Notes: a model not told the origin generated them from the letters alone. A DNA stretch of 64,000 nucleotides from Begonia masoniana (GCA_022432975.1 CM039509.1:18365760-18429759); one strand, 5' to 3'. Positions 1 to 11,650 are shown, counted from the stretch's first letter. Translations and numbers: made by a program.

Positions 1-184
1 GAGACATTTCCCTCTCTGCTCTCTTTCATTTTCCTCTCTGCTTCTCTCCTTCGATTGAAGAAAACCAACGCAAGGAGTTTATTCCTTCTCTGATTTTCCT
101 CCTGCTTTTCGGTCTAAGGTAATCATCTTAGATAGAAAACGATTTTAGTTTATTTATTTGCTAGTTTCGTGAGGTTTAGGGTTA

Positions 185-807
185 ATGTCCGTTTATGCAT
201 GCTATAGGTTCGTGAGCCACGGTGCTCGTGCGTTCAAGCTTGCTGCATTTCGGACCACAGGTAAGTTCATGCATCTACGTTGGCCTTTAAGGCCCTACAA
301 CTCGGAGGTACTAAGGTCTGGTTCGGGTAGATAGGTTTTAGGTTATGTTTTAAGTTAAACGTGTTTCCGTTATATTCTGTTTCCTGTTGTATTCATTATG
401 TCATCCGTGAATGTTAAGTTTAAGCATTTCACTTATTCATGCATACACGTTTCCTGTAAAATCATGCAAATGTTTTCAGCACCGGTTTTGAAGTAAGTAA
501 GATAAAATCCTGTAAAGAAAATGTATGGTTAAGTGTGGACGAGGACTGGCATCCTGTCAAGTACTCCTGTTATGTCCTGAAAGTGGCATGTACATCCTGT
601 TGCGCCAGCTCCTTCTCCCACTTATCCCTTTCTTGTCCAGTGAAACGCAATGTTAAGTAATGTAATGTTCACGTATTTCAAAAGTCCATGCATCACTGCA
701 TTTCATTTCATGTTCTTATTGAGCTCTAGGCTCATAGTTGAACTCCTGTTGTAGGTATGGATTTTCCAGATGAGGAGCTTGATCCTCAAACTGACGAGTT
801 GATGTAG
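185..807 (+). CDS. Candidate spliced micropeptide in LTR1 (two exons)
   Basis: An ATG at 185 opens a frame through 260. There a consensus donor (CACAG|GTAAGTT) interrupts it. After the predicted acceptor at 754/755 the frame continues as GT ATG GAT... to TAG at 805-807, giving about 42 residues. The C-terminal part is acidic (MDFPDEEL...DELM). The codon split across the junction has one base on the left and two on the right, as in the other LTRs. The ATG lies just upstream of the first acceptor-like site (207/208), so the start is uncertain. I do not recognise the protein. It may instead be a conserved non-coding leader. Confidence 0.33.
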
Positions 808-1268
808 TTGGAGGGAGGAGCTCACGGGATGGTTGCTGCAGTCAGACAAGATGTATTCCTGTGAGCGTGTATTTTTGAAAGTTAAGCCGAGTCCTGTATA
901 GACTTTTGTGTTTTGTTTTAAAACTTCTGTTTTGGTGAACTTGAAATGTATGTCAAGTTTCTGTAAAACTTTTGGAAATCTGTATTGATATTCAAAACCT
1001 CTGTATTTGACAGTTGAATTACGTTCTGAAGTATTCTGGAATTGTTTGGAATATTTTCTGTTGGCATGTGCATGGATGGTTTCTGGTTTTAGAGCTATCC
1101 ATGTAATTTGATTTCTTAAGTTTCTTGCCGTGGTTTACTGTTATGTTCGAAAAATTCAATTCATATTTCGAATCGTTTTGAAGGTTTGAACGTTTATGTT
1201 TTATGCTCTCTGTTTGTTTGTCCTTCTGTTAATGTTGACAAATTCTGTCTTTAAACTATGTCTTCCGA

Positions 1269-2400
1269 TTGCATCTTCTGGTTAATGTTCACACTTTGCA
1301 TCTTCCGGTTACTGTTCACCGCATCTTCCGGTTACTGTTCACACTTTGCATCTTCCGGTTACTGTTCACACTTTGCATCTTCCGGTTACTGTTTACACTT
1401 TGCATCTTCCGGTACTGTTCACACTTTGCATCTTCCGGTTACTGTTCACACTTTGCATCTTCCGTTACTGTTCACACTTTGCATCTTCCGGTACTGTTCA
1501 CACTTTGCATCTTCCGGTTACTGTTCACACTTTGCATCTTCCGGTTACTGTTCACACTTTGCATCTTCCGTTACTGTTCACACTTTGCATCTTCCGGTTA
1601 CTGTTCACACCTTGCATCTTCCGGTTACTGTTCACACTTTGCATCTTCCGGTTACTGTTCACACTTTGCATCTTCCGGTACTGTTCACACTTTGCATCTT
1701 CCGGTACTGTTCACACTTTGCATCTTCCGTTACTGTTCACACCTTGCATCTTCCGGTTACTGTTCACACTTTGCATCTTCCGGTACTGTTCACACTTTGC
1801 ATCTTCCGGTTACTGTTCACACTTTGCATCTTCCGGTTACTGTTCACACTTTGCATCTTCCGGTTACTGTTCACACCTTGCATCTTCCGGTTACTGTTCA
1901 CACTTTGCATCTTCCGGTTACTGTTCACACTTTGCATCTTCCGGTTACTGTTCACACGTTGCATCTTCCGGTACTGTTCACACTTTGCATCTTCCGGTTA
2001 CTGTTCACACCTTGCATCTTCCGTTACTGTTCACACTTTGCATCTTCCGGTTACTGTTCACACTTTGCATCTTCCGGTACTGTTCACACTTTGCATCTTC
2101 CGGTTACTGTTCACACTTTGCATCTTCCGTTACTGTTCACACTTTGCATCTTCCGTTACTGTTCACACCTTGCATCTTCCGTTACTGTTCACACGTTGCA
2201 TCTTCCGGTTACTGTTCACACTTTGCATCTTCGGTTACTGTTCACACCTTGCATCTTCCGGTTACTGTTCACACCTTGCATCTTCCGGTTACTGTTCACA
2301 CGTTGCATCTTCCGGTTACTGTTCACACCTTGCATCTTCCGGTTACTGTTCACACTTTGCATCTTCCGGTTACTGTTCACACTTTGCATCTTCCGGCCAC
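1269..2400. repeat. 27-bp minisatellite, about 41 copies
   Basis: Tandem units of CTTCCGGTTACTGTTCAC plus ACTTTGCAT (27 bp), with 26-bp variants lacking one G or one T. They form an uninterrupted array in the 3' part of LTR1. The unit length is a multiple of three and no forward frame contains a stop, so all three plus frames stay open for over 1 kb. Those open frames are a consequence of the repeat and not genes. Confidence 0.95.
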
Positions 2401-3123
2401 TGGTCACGTTTTTTATTCATTTCCAGTTTATGTTTATTTATTTTACTTTTATTTTATTTTATGTTATCCATTTTAAATGTCCATGAGTTTTAAAAAGTCG
2501 AAAAAAAAAAATAGTTGTCTCCGTTTTCTGCAAATGTCCCGGAGTGACGGCTTCGATCCCGGACCCCGATCGGGTTTCGGTTTCGGGCTGTCACATCATC
2601 TCTACATATTATACTCTATCAGCTTCAATACAGAAACCTCTCAAAATTTATCCACTTCAACCCAAGATCTAAATCAACCATTCCATTCATCCAAATTGAT
2701 TATCTACAATAGAAATCCAACAAAAACATCTAACTAGTAGACCCTTTAATAACCCAAAATTTACATTGTCTCCAAACTAATATCACAATACAGCTAATTA
2801 TACTAATATCACAATACAGCTAATTATTGTTCGTCTACTCCTAAACCTACTATGATTAATTACTACATCACAAAAAGAGCTTGGAGCACACCCACGGGTC
2901 AGTAAGCCTAGCCAAAACACTTGCCGTCGCCACGAGTCCCCATCCACCGACGCCTATACTTGGTCATCAAAATGAGATTCCTCACTTTAGTTCTCGTCAC
3001 CTACATCATACGATAAACACATTAAGCCTAATGCTTAGTAAGGAGTGCACTAAACATAACATTTACATAATGCATGACTTTTATAAAACATGTTCGTTTT
3101 CGTTTCATTTCTTTAACGTTAAT

Positions 3124-3187
3124 ACCATGACTTGCCCCGTGAGAACCATGACTTGCCCCGTAAGAACCATTCCTTGCCCTGTGAGAA
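3124..3187. repeat. 21-bp tandem repeat, 3 copies
   Basis: Units ACCATGACTTGCCCCGTGAG plus A repeat three times inside the predicted second intron of A's 3' LTR. The other LTR of the same element has four copies (22577-22661). Confidence 0.85.
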
Positions 3188-3499
3188 TCATAATTCATTT
3201 TTGATCTTTACATGATTTTTCATAAAAGCATGCTCATAAAATAGTTCGTATGCACTTTTCAGGAAAACAAGATGCATGAAGAGTTTATACACATCACGTT
3301 CATTAGAAACGATTCCTAACATTCCCTTAAACATTTATAGCTCGTAGGCAAACACAATACTTAACTATCAACTAACACTATATTCTGGACTACCCGACTC
3401 ACGAAGAACCCTTATTATCATCCAACACTATCATAATACACAATTCTAGCATCAGCATAATGTAGGGCCTTAGGGGCCGGAAACCTAACACTTACTTAC

Positions 3500-3665
3500 C
3501 TGGCGTTCTAGCTATGCCGAGCACCGTCCTTTGGGAGCTTAGATTACCTAAGGCATTTTCATAACACATCATTAGTATCGACTCTAAATCATCAAATTCA
3601 AAACTAAACGAACCCCGAGCTAAGACAATTTTTTCCAAAAACTCTAAATCACTTCTTTCGGGCAT
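3500..3665 (-). other. LTR reading frame MPERSDLEF (left copy)
   Basis: An ATG at 3665 opens a frame starting MPERSDLEFLEK that runs through the first acceptor-like site to the donor at 3499/3500. It is nearly identical to the copy at 22959-23124. The predicted last exon is broken here by an early TAA, so this copy would be truncated. Unspliced, it stops two codons past the donor. Confidence 0.4.
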
Positions 3666-4359
3666 TACATCGAGCACATTGTGCTCACCATTTACTTAAC
3701 CTCCATTAATGGCTTTCCAACAACCCAAATTAACCCTAAACAACCAAACATCATTAATTCCTTCAATCTTCCAAAATAACAATAAATGTGCCATCAATGG
3801 GCAATAAAATCGATATCCTATCGATATATTACGAAATCCAAAAATTTCTCACAAAACCCTAAACCAAAATCAACTCTAAAACAACTACTAAACATACCCA
3901 AAGTATAGAACTTACCTAGAGTATCGATTTAGAGAAGGAAACTTGAAGGAAGACGCAAGAAATCGGAGGAGAACGATCGGAGGAAGAGGAAACGTAGAGG
4001 TGGGGAAGAAATCGCCTAAGGAGGGGGAAAGAAAAGAAATGTGCTCTGGAGGATTTTCGTGAAATGCTAAAAGGGGAAAGATTTGTTATTTTTATAATAA
4101 CTTGGTTTCACTAATTACAAGTTTGCCTTTTCCTCGTAACTCTCATTTGTTTCTCTCTTTAACCTATCGATTTGGTTTCCCAAAACTTTCTTATTCCTCC
4201 AAATATTCCAACTTAAAGCTAGGGTTCCAATAAAATTTTCCGTTCGCAAAACATGCTTAGTTTACTATTTTTACGAATTAAAAGTCTATAAGGCTTATAA
4301 TCACGAAACCCGAAACCTAAAAACTCAAAACCCATAAACTGAAATTTCTGGGCGTTACA

Positions 4360-4375
4360 TCCTACCCTCCTTATT
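4360..4375 (-). other. Polypurine tract of element A
   Basis: On the minus strand a purine run (AATAAGGAGGGTAGGA) abuts the LTR start TGTAACGCC. Such a tract primes plus-strand DNA synthesis. It follows the GAGGACCAAATTC stretch after the coding end. Confidence 0.75.
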
Positions 4376-4379
4376 TAGA

Positions 4380-4869
4380 ATTTGGTCCTCAAAATTTCGT
4401 ACCTAAATAACTCTAGATATCTGTCTATCATGTCCTATTGTCGTTCCCACGTTGCTTCTTCTACGTTTTGGTTTCTCCATAGTACCTTTACAAGTGGGAT
4501 CGTTTTGTTACGCAGGACCTTAATTGAAAACTCTAGAATCTGCATTGGTCTCTCCTCATAAGTCAAGGTCGGTTGTATCTCAAGACTAACTGGTTCTACC
4601 ACGTGCGTCGAATACCATACACATCTCCTCAACATCGACACGTGGAAGACATTATGTACACCCTCCATAGACAACGACAACAGAAGATTGTACGCAGTAG
4701 CTCCAATCCTTTCTGTGATCAGGAACGGTCCAACAAACCGTGGATTCAACTTCCCTCTTTTATCAAAGCGAACCACGCCTTTGAACGGTGAAACTTTCAT
4801 AAACACCTCATCACCAACTACAAACTCCAGATTGTCCGGCTCCACGATGCTTGAAGCTCTAGCACGCAC
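4380..4869 (-). pseudogene. Element A integrase C-terminus and chromodomain
   Basis: The 144-residue open piece runs from the end of the integrase (DEVFMKVSPFKGVVRF, RGKLNPRFVGPF) through the MEGVHNVFHVSML motif to a chromodomain (LRNKTIPLVKVLWRN, VEEATWERQ). Chromodomains of this type bind methylated histone tails and steer insertion to heterochromatin. A TAG at 4435-4437 replaces the codon after ERQ, and the frame otherwise continues as DMIDRYLELF. It is out of frame with the integrase core upstream because of a deletion. Confidence 0.85.
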
Positions 4870-5240
4870 GCTCTCAACATGTCCTCAAGTATCTGTATCG
4901 TCCTCTCAGATTGTCCGTCGGTCTGTGGATGGAAAGCTGTGCTAAAAGTTAATTTAGCACCCATGACGCTTTGTAAACTTTTCCAAAATCTCGAAGTAAA
5001 CCTGAGATCCCGGTCCGAAACAATCGACACTGGAACCCCGTGCAATCTTATAATTTCCTGAACATACAGCTCTGCAAACTGATTCATCGTGTAAGTCATC
5101 TTTACTGGAAGGAAATGAGCCCTCTTCGTCAATCTATCAACTACGACCCATATACTGTCATGCCCTTTTACTGTCCTCGGTAATCCAACTACGAAGTCCA
5201 TATTCCACTTCCACTCGGGAATCGGTAGGGGTTGTAACAT
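4818..5240 (-). pseudogene. Element A integrase core (deleted)
   Basis: Contains the DDE core: the first D in WVVVDRLTKRAHFLP, the second in [13 protein letters not shown], and the glutamate in GQSERTIQILEDML. After LELQASWS the sequence jumps straight to the C-terminal part. Relative to elements B', C and D about 80 codons are missing (the SYNNSFQATIGMAPYEALYG to QKSYAD stretch). A few codons after PIPEWKW are also missing. The protein could not integrate DNA. Confidence 0.85.
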
Positions 5241-5252
5241 CCCACCTGTCCT

Positions 5253-5861
5253 CTAGTGTTCTGCCTTAACTTGTTGGTAGACTAGGCAGGATTGTACATA
5301 ACTGGCCACCTCACGCTTCATGTTCGGCCACCAATAATGCACTTTCAGATCTCTGTACATCTTGGTGTTACCCGGATGCACTGAGAACGACGATGAATGT
5401 GCCTCTGCCATGATCAATTTCCTCAACTCTACATTTTTCAGAACATACCAACGGTCCTGAAACCTCAGAATACCATCCTCCGAGTAACTGAATTCGGAAG
5501 ATGTATCGGTTAACTTAGCCACAATAGCTTCCTTTTCTTCCGAATCTATCTGTTGAGCTTCTTTAATTTTGTCCAAAAGAGTAGGTCGTATAGCTAAGTC
5601 TGCAAGTAGGGACGAAAGCTCTGAAACTACTTCCAATTCAAATCTATGCATCTCTTTTCTCAATGAAGCTGGCAAACAGCAAACAATTGACTCCCCGGTT
5701 TTTGGCATCCTACTCAAAGCGTTCGCCAATGTATTTGCCTTTCCAGGATGATACTTGATTTCGAAGTCGTAGTCCTTCACGAACTCCAACCACCTCCTTT
5801 GCCTCATGTTTAAATCCTTCTGCGTAAAAAGATATTTTAAACTCTTATGGTCCGAATACAC
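5253..5861 (-). pseudogene. Element A RNase H end and integrase zinc domain
   Basis: The 202-residue piece covers the RNase H C-terminus ([36 protein letters not shown]), the linker, and the HHCC zinc domain ([20 protein letters not shown] ... CLVYQQVKAEH). The second zinc-ligand cysteine of CLVC reads Y here (CLVY). A TAG follows KAEH at 5253, where the relatives have Q. It is in frame with the piece upstream across a TAA at 5877. Confidence 0.85.
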
Positions 5862-5876
5862 TTCGCACTTTTGTCC

Positions 5877-7436
5877 TTAGAGGTAGTGTCTCCATATCTT
5901 CAATGGAAAAACCACAGCTGCCAACTCTAAGTCATGCGTTGGATAATTCTGCTTATAACTCTTCAATTGTCTAGAGGCATAGGCAATGACTTTTCCGTCT
6001 TTCATCAATACGCATCCTAATCCTACCTTGGACGCGTCACAATAGATACTGAATACATCCTCTACTGGTAGAATCAATAAAGGCGATGTGGTCAACTTTT
6101 GCTTCAAGGTCTGAAAGCTTTCTTCACAGGCCTTAGACCACTCGTATTTTACTTCCTTCTTAGTTAAATTCGTCAGAGGCTTGGCTATGATTGAAAATCC
6201 TTCGATAAACTTCTGATAGTATCCAGCCAGGCCTACAAAACTTCGTACCTCACTAGCATTTTTCAGCTGAGGCCACTCCCTTACAGCTTGAATCTTAGCC
6301 GGATCCACTGAAACGCCCTCTTTCGAAATTACGTGGCCTAAGAAGTTCACCTGATTCAGCCAGAACTGGCACTTAGAAAGCTTAGCATATAATTGATGTC
6401 GCTTCAAGGTAGTCAAAACGGCTTTCAAGTGCCCTGTGTGCTCTTCATCATTTCGGGAATATATCAAAATGTTGTCTATGAACACTATCACGAACTTATC
6501 CATAAACTCCCGAAACACTCTGTTCATGAGATCCATAAATGCTGCCGGGGCATTAGTCAGACCGAAAGAGATAACCATAAACTCATAGTGTCCATAACGT
6601 GTTCTGAAGGCAGTCTTTGGTATATCCTCGGCTCTAACTTTCAACTGATAGTACCCCGAACGTAGATCGATCTTAGAGAATACTGCGGCTCCTTGTAACT
6701 GGTCAAATAGATCATCTATCCTAGGCAATGGATACTTATTTTTTATAGTCAGCTTATTTAACTCTCGGTAATCTACGCACATCCTTAAGGAGCCATCTTT
6801 CTTCTTCACGAACAACACCGGAGTGCCCCAAGGAGAAACGCTCGGGCGTATAAAACCCTTGTCCGTTAGTTCTTTCAACTGGGCCTGTAATTCCTCTAAC
6901 TCTACCGGCGCCATCCTATAAGGATTCTTAGACACTGGCGCCGAACCTGGAATAATATCAATGGTAAAATTCATTTCTCGGTCAGGAGGCAAACCTGGTA
7001 ATTCGTCTAGGAAAACTTCTGGAAACTCCACAGCTACTGAAATATCACATAGTTCCTTCTCATTCGATATCCGCGTGTCAAGAACACTCGCTATGAAACC
7101 CGAACATCCTGGCTTGATTGGGTGTTGAGCATATAACGCTGATACCACAGGCATCTGACTCGAATGGAGGGCTGCTTGAAATGAGAAACCCTCACCGTTT
7201 GGAGGTCTAAAATCCACTGCACCTGACTTACAATTGATCGTGGCATGGTGCCTGTACAACCAATCCATACCCAAAATTACGTCGTACCCCTTCATGCTTA
7301 TGATGACCAAATTCGCATATAGTTTCCAACCATTAATAGCTATAACCTCCCCTTGTACCGCCTACTCAGAATGTAAGTACTCTCCGGAGGGCAACATGAC
7401 ACTATAACTACGATCAGCTGGGACAAAGTCTAGATT
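5877..7436 (-). pseudogene. Element A protease end, RT and RNase H
   Basis: In frame with gag, but separated by TAG codons near 7437 and 7362. The open 477-residue part (7310-5877) carries ILGMDWL of the protease tail, the RT primer region ([31 protein letters not shown]), and then the catalytic box as FIDNILIYS, where FIDD is expected. It continues with FLGHVIS and the RNase H start ([18 protein letters not shown]). The change D to N removes a metal-binding aspartate, so RT should be dead. The piece ends at TAA (HYL stop) where the relatives read [10 protein letters not shown]. Confidence 0.9.
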
Positions 7437-8540
7437 CTACTTAATTACATACTGCTGTGCTATGAAAGAATAGGTTGCCCCCGTGTCAATTAAAACATGA
7501 GCCGCATTTCCATAGACCAAAATATTACCTGAAACTACTGAAGGTTGAGCAGCTTCCTCATCCTCAATAAGGGAAAAGATCCGGGAGGGACCACCCGGTG
7601 GCCTCCTGCTTGGCTCAAGACAATCAATGGCTTTGTGCCCCACCTTGTCACATCGAAAACATCGACCAATATGTAATTTACACTCCCCGTGGTGGTTCTT
7701 TCGACAAATAGGGCATAAAGGAGCTTGTGACGCCCCTTGAGGACGTTTACCCTTATCCTGTACTCTAGGCGTCTCATTCGCCCGTTTGACACCACGTTGT
7801 GGTTGTGGCTGCCAACCCCAGTTTTGTTGTGGTTTCACTTCTCTATTAAACCTTCTCGACGCTTCTCTCTGCCTTTGAAGTCTTATTTCGATGTCATCAA
7901 GTTCGAGGGCTTTAGCTACTATCTTGTGATAAGGCACGTCTTCGATGCCTGCTGTCTTTACCCCTTTTTTGATCTCCAACTTTAAGCCTTGTACGAATTG
8001 ATAAATTTTGTCCTCCTCTTCGTAAATCATAAGTCCTGCATATCGGGATAATGACTCAAACCTTCGTACGTACTCGACCATTGTCCCCGTTTGGCGTAGG
8101 TTGGCAAACTCCGCCTTCTTACTGGCCCGAAGAGTGCGATTGAAGTACTCGTTGTAAAATACTGCCTTGAACCTTTCCCACGTCATAATTCTCACATCTG
8201 TAGTAACTTTAATTGAATCCCACCAGAAAATAGCTTCTTTCTTCAAGTTAAACACTACACAAGTCACCTTATCGGCTTCCTCCACTTTTGCATATGCGAA
8301 CATACTTTCTATCTTGCGAATCCATTCTTCACCACTTGTGGGATCTGAAGATTGTCCGTCGAAAGTCGGAGGCCTGAGTCTCCTAAATCGCTTCCCACTT
8401 TGGTCCTGTGAGGTATTTCCTTGGCCGTTTTCATTCCCTTCTCGGTTTAATAAGATTCCAATCTGTTCCGACTGTTGGTGCAATATGTCCATGAATTGAT
8501 CCATGGGGTTCTCTAGAGGTAGTCTAGGTGCTCTCGGCAT
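7437..8540 (-). CDS. gag: Element A gag with zinc knuckle and protease start
   Basis: A 367-residue open frame starting MPRAPRLPLENPMDQ, the best-preserved gag in the window. It contains the plant retrotransposon gag domain (SDPTSGEEWIRKIE, AIFWWDS, FKAVFYNEYF, EFANLRQTGTMVEYVRRFE). A CCHC knuckle CFRCDKVGHKAIDC for RNA binding follows, then the protease active site LIDTGATYSFIA. It stops at TAG in a codon the polyprotein should read through. It makes the virus-like particle and packages RNA when intact. The start fits the position downstream of the PBS. Confidence 0.85.
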   Translation of the reverse strand: MPRAPRLPLENPMDQFMDILHQQSEQIGILLNREGNENGQGNTSQDQSGKRFRRLRPPTFDGQSSDPTSGEEWIRKIESMFAYAKVEEADKVTCVVFNLKKEAIFWWDSIKVTTDVRIMTWERFKAVFYNEYFNRTLRASKKAEFANLRQTGTMVEYVRRFESLSRYAGLMIYEEEDKIYQFVQGLKLEIKKGVKTAGIEDVPYHKIVAKALELDDIEIRLQRQREASRRFNREVKPQQNWGWQPQPQRGVKRANETPRVQDKGKRPQGASQAPLCPICRKNHHGECKLHIGRCFRCDKVGHKAIDCLEPSRRPPGGPSRIFSLIEDEEAAQPSVVSGNILVYGNAAHVLIDTGATYSFIAQQYVIK

Positions 8541-8689
8541 TTCCTGCTCCTAGAAACATTAGACAATACAAAACAACATAAATAACTAGGAATCATTCAT
8601 AACTTAAACACTTACAGTCGATGGAGAGTTCTCGTGCGGCGGTTTGTGTTTGGCAGGCATTTCCCAAAATCGCTTTTAAAACCCAGGGT

Positions 8690-8700
8690 CTCTGATACCA
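8690..8700 (-). other. Primer-binding site of element A (tRNA-iMet)
   Basis: The minus strand reads TGGTATCAGAG, the complement of the 3' end of initiator-Met tRNA, four bases inside the 5' LTR boundary at 8705. It primes minus-strand DNA synthesis. Confidence 0.85.
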
Positions 8701-8704
8701 CAGT

Positions 8705-9060
8705 TGTGACGACCCTAACCCGGTCAGGGCCGCCACGGCCTTGCCATAACTTAATCTTAATTTATTCCCCCGTAAGTTCCCATAGAAAATGTAGCGACCC
8801 TTATACTTTTACCTTTGTACTATTCCTAAAAATCCTATGAAATTTTATTCGTATTTTGATCATGCATGCATAAAGGTGCTCAACCCCATTCAGCAGAAAA
8901 CTATTCATGTATGAAAATTTCATCTCGGGTTTTATCACTTAATTTCTCTCAAAATAAATAATCACTTAGTTCTTCTCGGGTTTCATCAATTTAAATAGTG
9001 GAGGAGCAAATTTCTCTCTCTCGGGTTTGGACGACAAAACCTTAGGAGGCGTGGACGACT
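8705..9060 (-). repeat. 5' LTR of element A, first part
   Basis: It starts TGTGACGACCC beside the PBS and ends at the CGACT target duplication (9056-9060) of element B'. It continues at 21533. Confidence 0.8.
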
Positions 9061-9312
9061 TGTTACGACCCTAATACTGTATCCAATTTTCCGTACTATT
9101 TTTTTTTATACCTAAAACTTTTTACCTGACGTTTGAGCAGAAATAAAACTTTAAAATCGGGATCGGGATTGAAACTAAAATCGTTGAAGTCTAAGTCGAT
9201 AAACCATTTAAATTAAACTTAAAACAATTTAAATAAAACTATTAAAATTAAATGAAAACAATCGGCAGAGGAGAAGAGGGGCAAAAACGGCAAAAGCCGT
9301 GTAAAACATTGT

Positions 9313-9577
9313 GGCGATCGATCGCCTGTCGACAAAATGGAGGGGCAAACATTCGCCCCTCGCTTCAGCGAACGATCGCCCTTCGGCGATCGCCATTTCT
9401 GCCAGCGATCGCCACTCTAGGCGATCGCCTGTTGAACGCTAGAAGTGCGACCAGAGAAAGGGGCGATCGTTCGCCCCTATTGGGGGATCGATCGCCACAC
9501 GCTCTGGAAATTTTCCAGAGCGTGGCGCACTTTGGGGCGATCGATCCCCACCCTTGGGCGATCGATCGCCATGTCCT
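9313..9577. repeat. GATCGATC palindrome module, B' 3' LTR
   Basis: Repeated GCGATCGATCGCC and GCGATCGCC palindromes spaced over about 260 bp, with the stem CTCTGGAAATTTTCCAGAG near 9500. It lies 250-520 bp from the LTR's 3' terminus, like the modules in the other LTRs. Confidence 0.85.
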
Positions 9578-11650
9578 CTAGATTTTCCAGATGACAGGCA
9601 CCTCTCTTCCTTCCTTCTTTCTTCTCCTGCATACCATTACACTTAACACACTCATTCACAATTTAATTAACACACATACGTTCCAACATGTACGTTCCAA
9701 CATAAATTCATTTAGACTCTCATTCAAAACCACGACTCGAAACACGTTCAAAACATAGCCTATTTTTATGAAAATAAAACGCTTGGATATGTTTAAAACC
9801 TAAACAAATCCTACTGTTTTGAAATCAACAAAAGATTATAAAATCAATTCTCAAAACATTTCAAAACATCAATACATAAACCTATCCAGATCCAACAACC
9901 TAAAATGTGTCTATCTATACAATAAATCTGTCTAATCCACCATTAGCCCAAAATATCACAAAAAACCCTCAAAACATCTAACCATAAGTCCCACGTGTCA
10001 AAACGAGCCTCAACTGCGCCAACGCACTCCCGCGACCATCCTCCGTCAACTGCATCACTCCTCAGGTGGAGGGATCTCGTCCTCACCTATGTCGAAGTCA
10101 CCTACACCATACAGACCCTATGAGATAAAAATCTCAGCAAGTTCTACGTAAATGCAATGCATGCTGTACTTATGAGTTCGTAATCATGCATCATTTTCAT
10201 TATCTTTACTCTGGTTGTCACCGAGATCTCAACCCCCTAACCAGAGAGAGCACATCCAGCGGTCGGACTACTCTTTCCAGCTAGAGGAGGGGGGTACACG
10301 CTTACAACACGTACAGCTGTGCCTGAGCCCCATCTCGCATGACCTATAAACTGTATACTGTATGAATACATGTTAAATGCGGTATTGTGATAGACCCCTT
10401 CGTGCCTACACACTAGATCAATAGCCCCTCTCCAGGCTGCATTGTCATTTTCTTTAAAACATCGTGCGGAAATTCATTTTCTTATGCTTATTTGAAACTG
10501 TGATGCATGAACAGTTTAACATAAACGTAAACAAGCAACATGTATACCATCAAGACTATAAGGAACGTAATCTATAAAATAATTAAACCTAACTACCTAA
10601 TCAAAACAATTTAAACATCTGCGTCACCAAAACTCCTCGAGACGACCTCGACGTACGGTGTAGGCAAATCGGCCAGAGAAAATCACGAGAACTTACCTCG
10701 TGTCCGTTGCAAGTCAAGCTCCGTCCACGAACGTTGTTTACCTAAGCAATTTCACCAAATTGTCGTTAAAACGAGCTTAAACAATTAAATGTTCAAACTA
10801 GCGAAATCCTTAACTAAGGTGTAACGCCCCCGAACCCACCCTGGCTCGGTGCGCTACTTTGCTAACCAGTCCCGCACTAAAACATAATTTTCTAAACCCC
10901 AAAACATAAAACTAAACTGACACAGCTGAATTTAAAGCTAGTCTCTCGAAACTCTCTTACGTCATACCTAGCTGCCTAGACTCACTAATTCCCTTACTCC
11001 TAACCATTAAGCACCACGGCGTCCTTCCCAAAAATTTTGACAAAGTAACGCCTGTAAATGGCTCCTCCAAAATGCTAAATACCTGCAAAGAAATAAATCC
11101 CAACCAATCCAGCATATGAAATCACCAAATAGCAGTAAAAAGGGAAACTAAAATACTAACATCCCTAAGTGAAGAAAGTCCACAGTACAGGGCGACACGT
11201 CACCCTTAACTATGACTATAAACAACAACGACAAATAGCTACACCGTAACTCTCAAAACATCAACCAAAAAGAAAGTTACGCATACCCATCATTTCTACA
11301 AACAGACATTTACGACAAACTACCAAAAGACAAGCCCACATTTCCCTGAAGACCATGGTCGAGACGCCCCGACAACTGCCCGCACTGCATACAGCGTACA
11401 TCAATGACTACGTCCCAATCCTAGCTTTCCTCGTAGCTTTAACCTGTACTCCTGTCGTCACCTACACCACAAAACACACACACACACGTAAGCTTATGCT
11501 TAGCAAGTAGAGGACAACAAGTACAAACATACACTATGCACACACAACTCTCACACAATCCTAACACATGCCGTTCCACCCTCAACATCTTTCGTAGCAA
11601 ATCCACTCACAACATCTTACATATACTCAGTCAGCTGCCTCTTGCAGAAC

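Larger units (their letters stand above)
1..2595 (+). mobile_element. LTR1: 3' portion of a plus-strand gypsy LTR, cut by window start
   Basis: The right end is TGTCACA at 2589-2595, followed by sequence that resumes the LTR of element A. Orientation is plus because the order donor-exon-donor-box matches the other plus LTRs. Predicted internal landmarks are: donor after 118, acceptor at 207/208, small exon 208-260, donor AG|GTAAGT at 260/261, stem GAGC..GCTC at 721-733, and acceptor TTGTAG|G at 754/755. The last 1.3 kb hold a minisatellite. The LTR start lies left of the window, so it could be a solo LTR or the 3' LTR of an element. Confidence 0.7.
2596..4359 (-). repeat. 3' LTR of element A (remnant)
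   Basis: It ends in GGCGTTACA at 4359, directly beside the PPT. Its left part was displaced by LTR1. Minus-strand landmarks are: donor 1 at 3915/3916 (CTAG|GTAAG), acceptor 1 at 3547/3548 (CCTTAG|GTAAT), small exon 3500-3547 (48 nt), donor 2 CCAG|GTAAGT at 3499/3500, stem TAAGC..GCTTA 3023-3037, and acceptor box GATGTAG|GTGAC 2996-3009. In this copy the exon after the box stops early (GT GAC GAG AAC TAA). Confidence 0.8.

Noticed and set aside
1269..2400. CRISPR-like regular array
   Set aside because: Units are contiguous with no unique spacers, and the context is a plant LTR.
1258..2493. Three overlapping plus-strand ORFs of about 400 codons
   Set aside because: They are products of the 27-bp minisatellite, whose unit has no stop in any forward frame. 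The encoded repeats differ only by frame.
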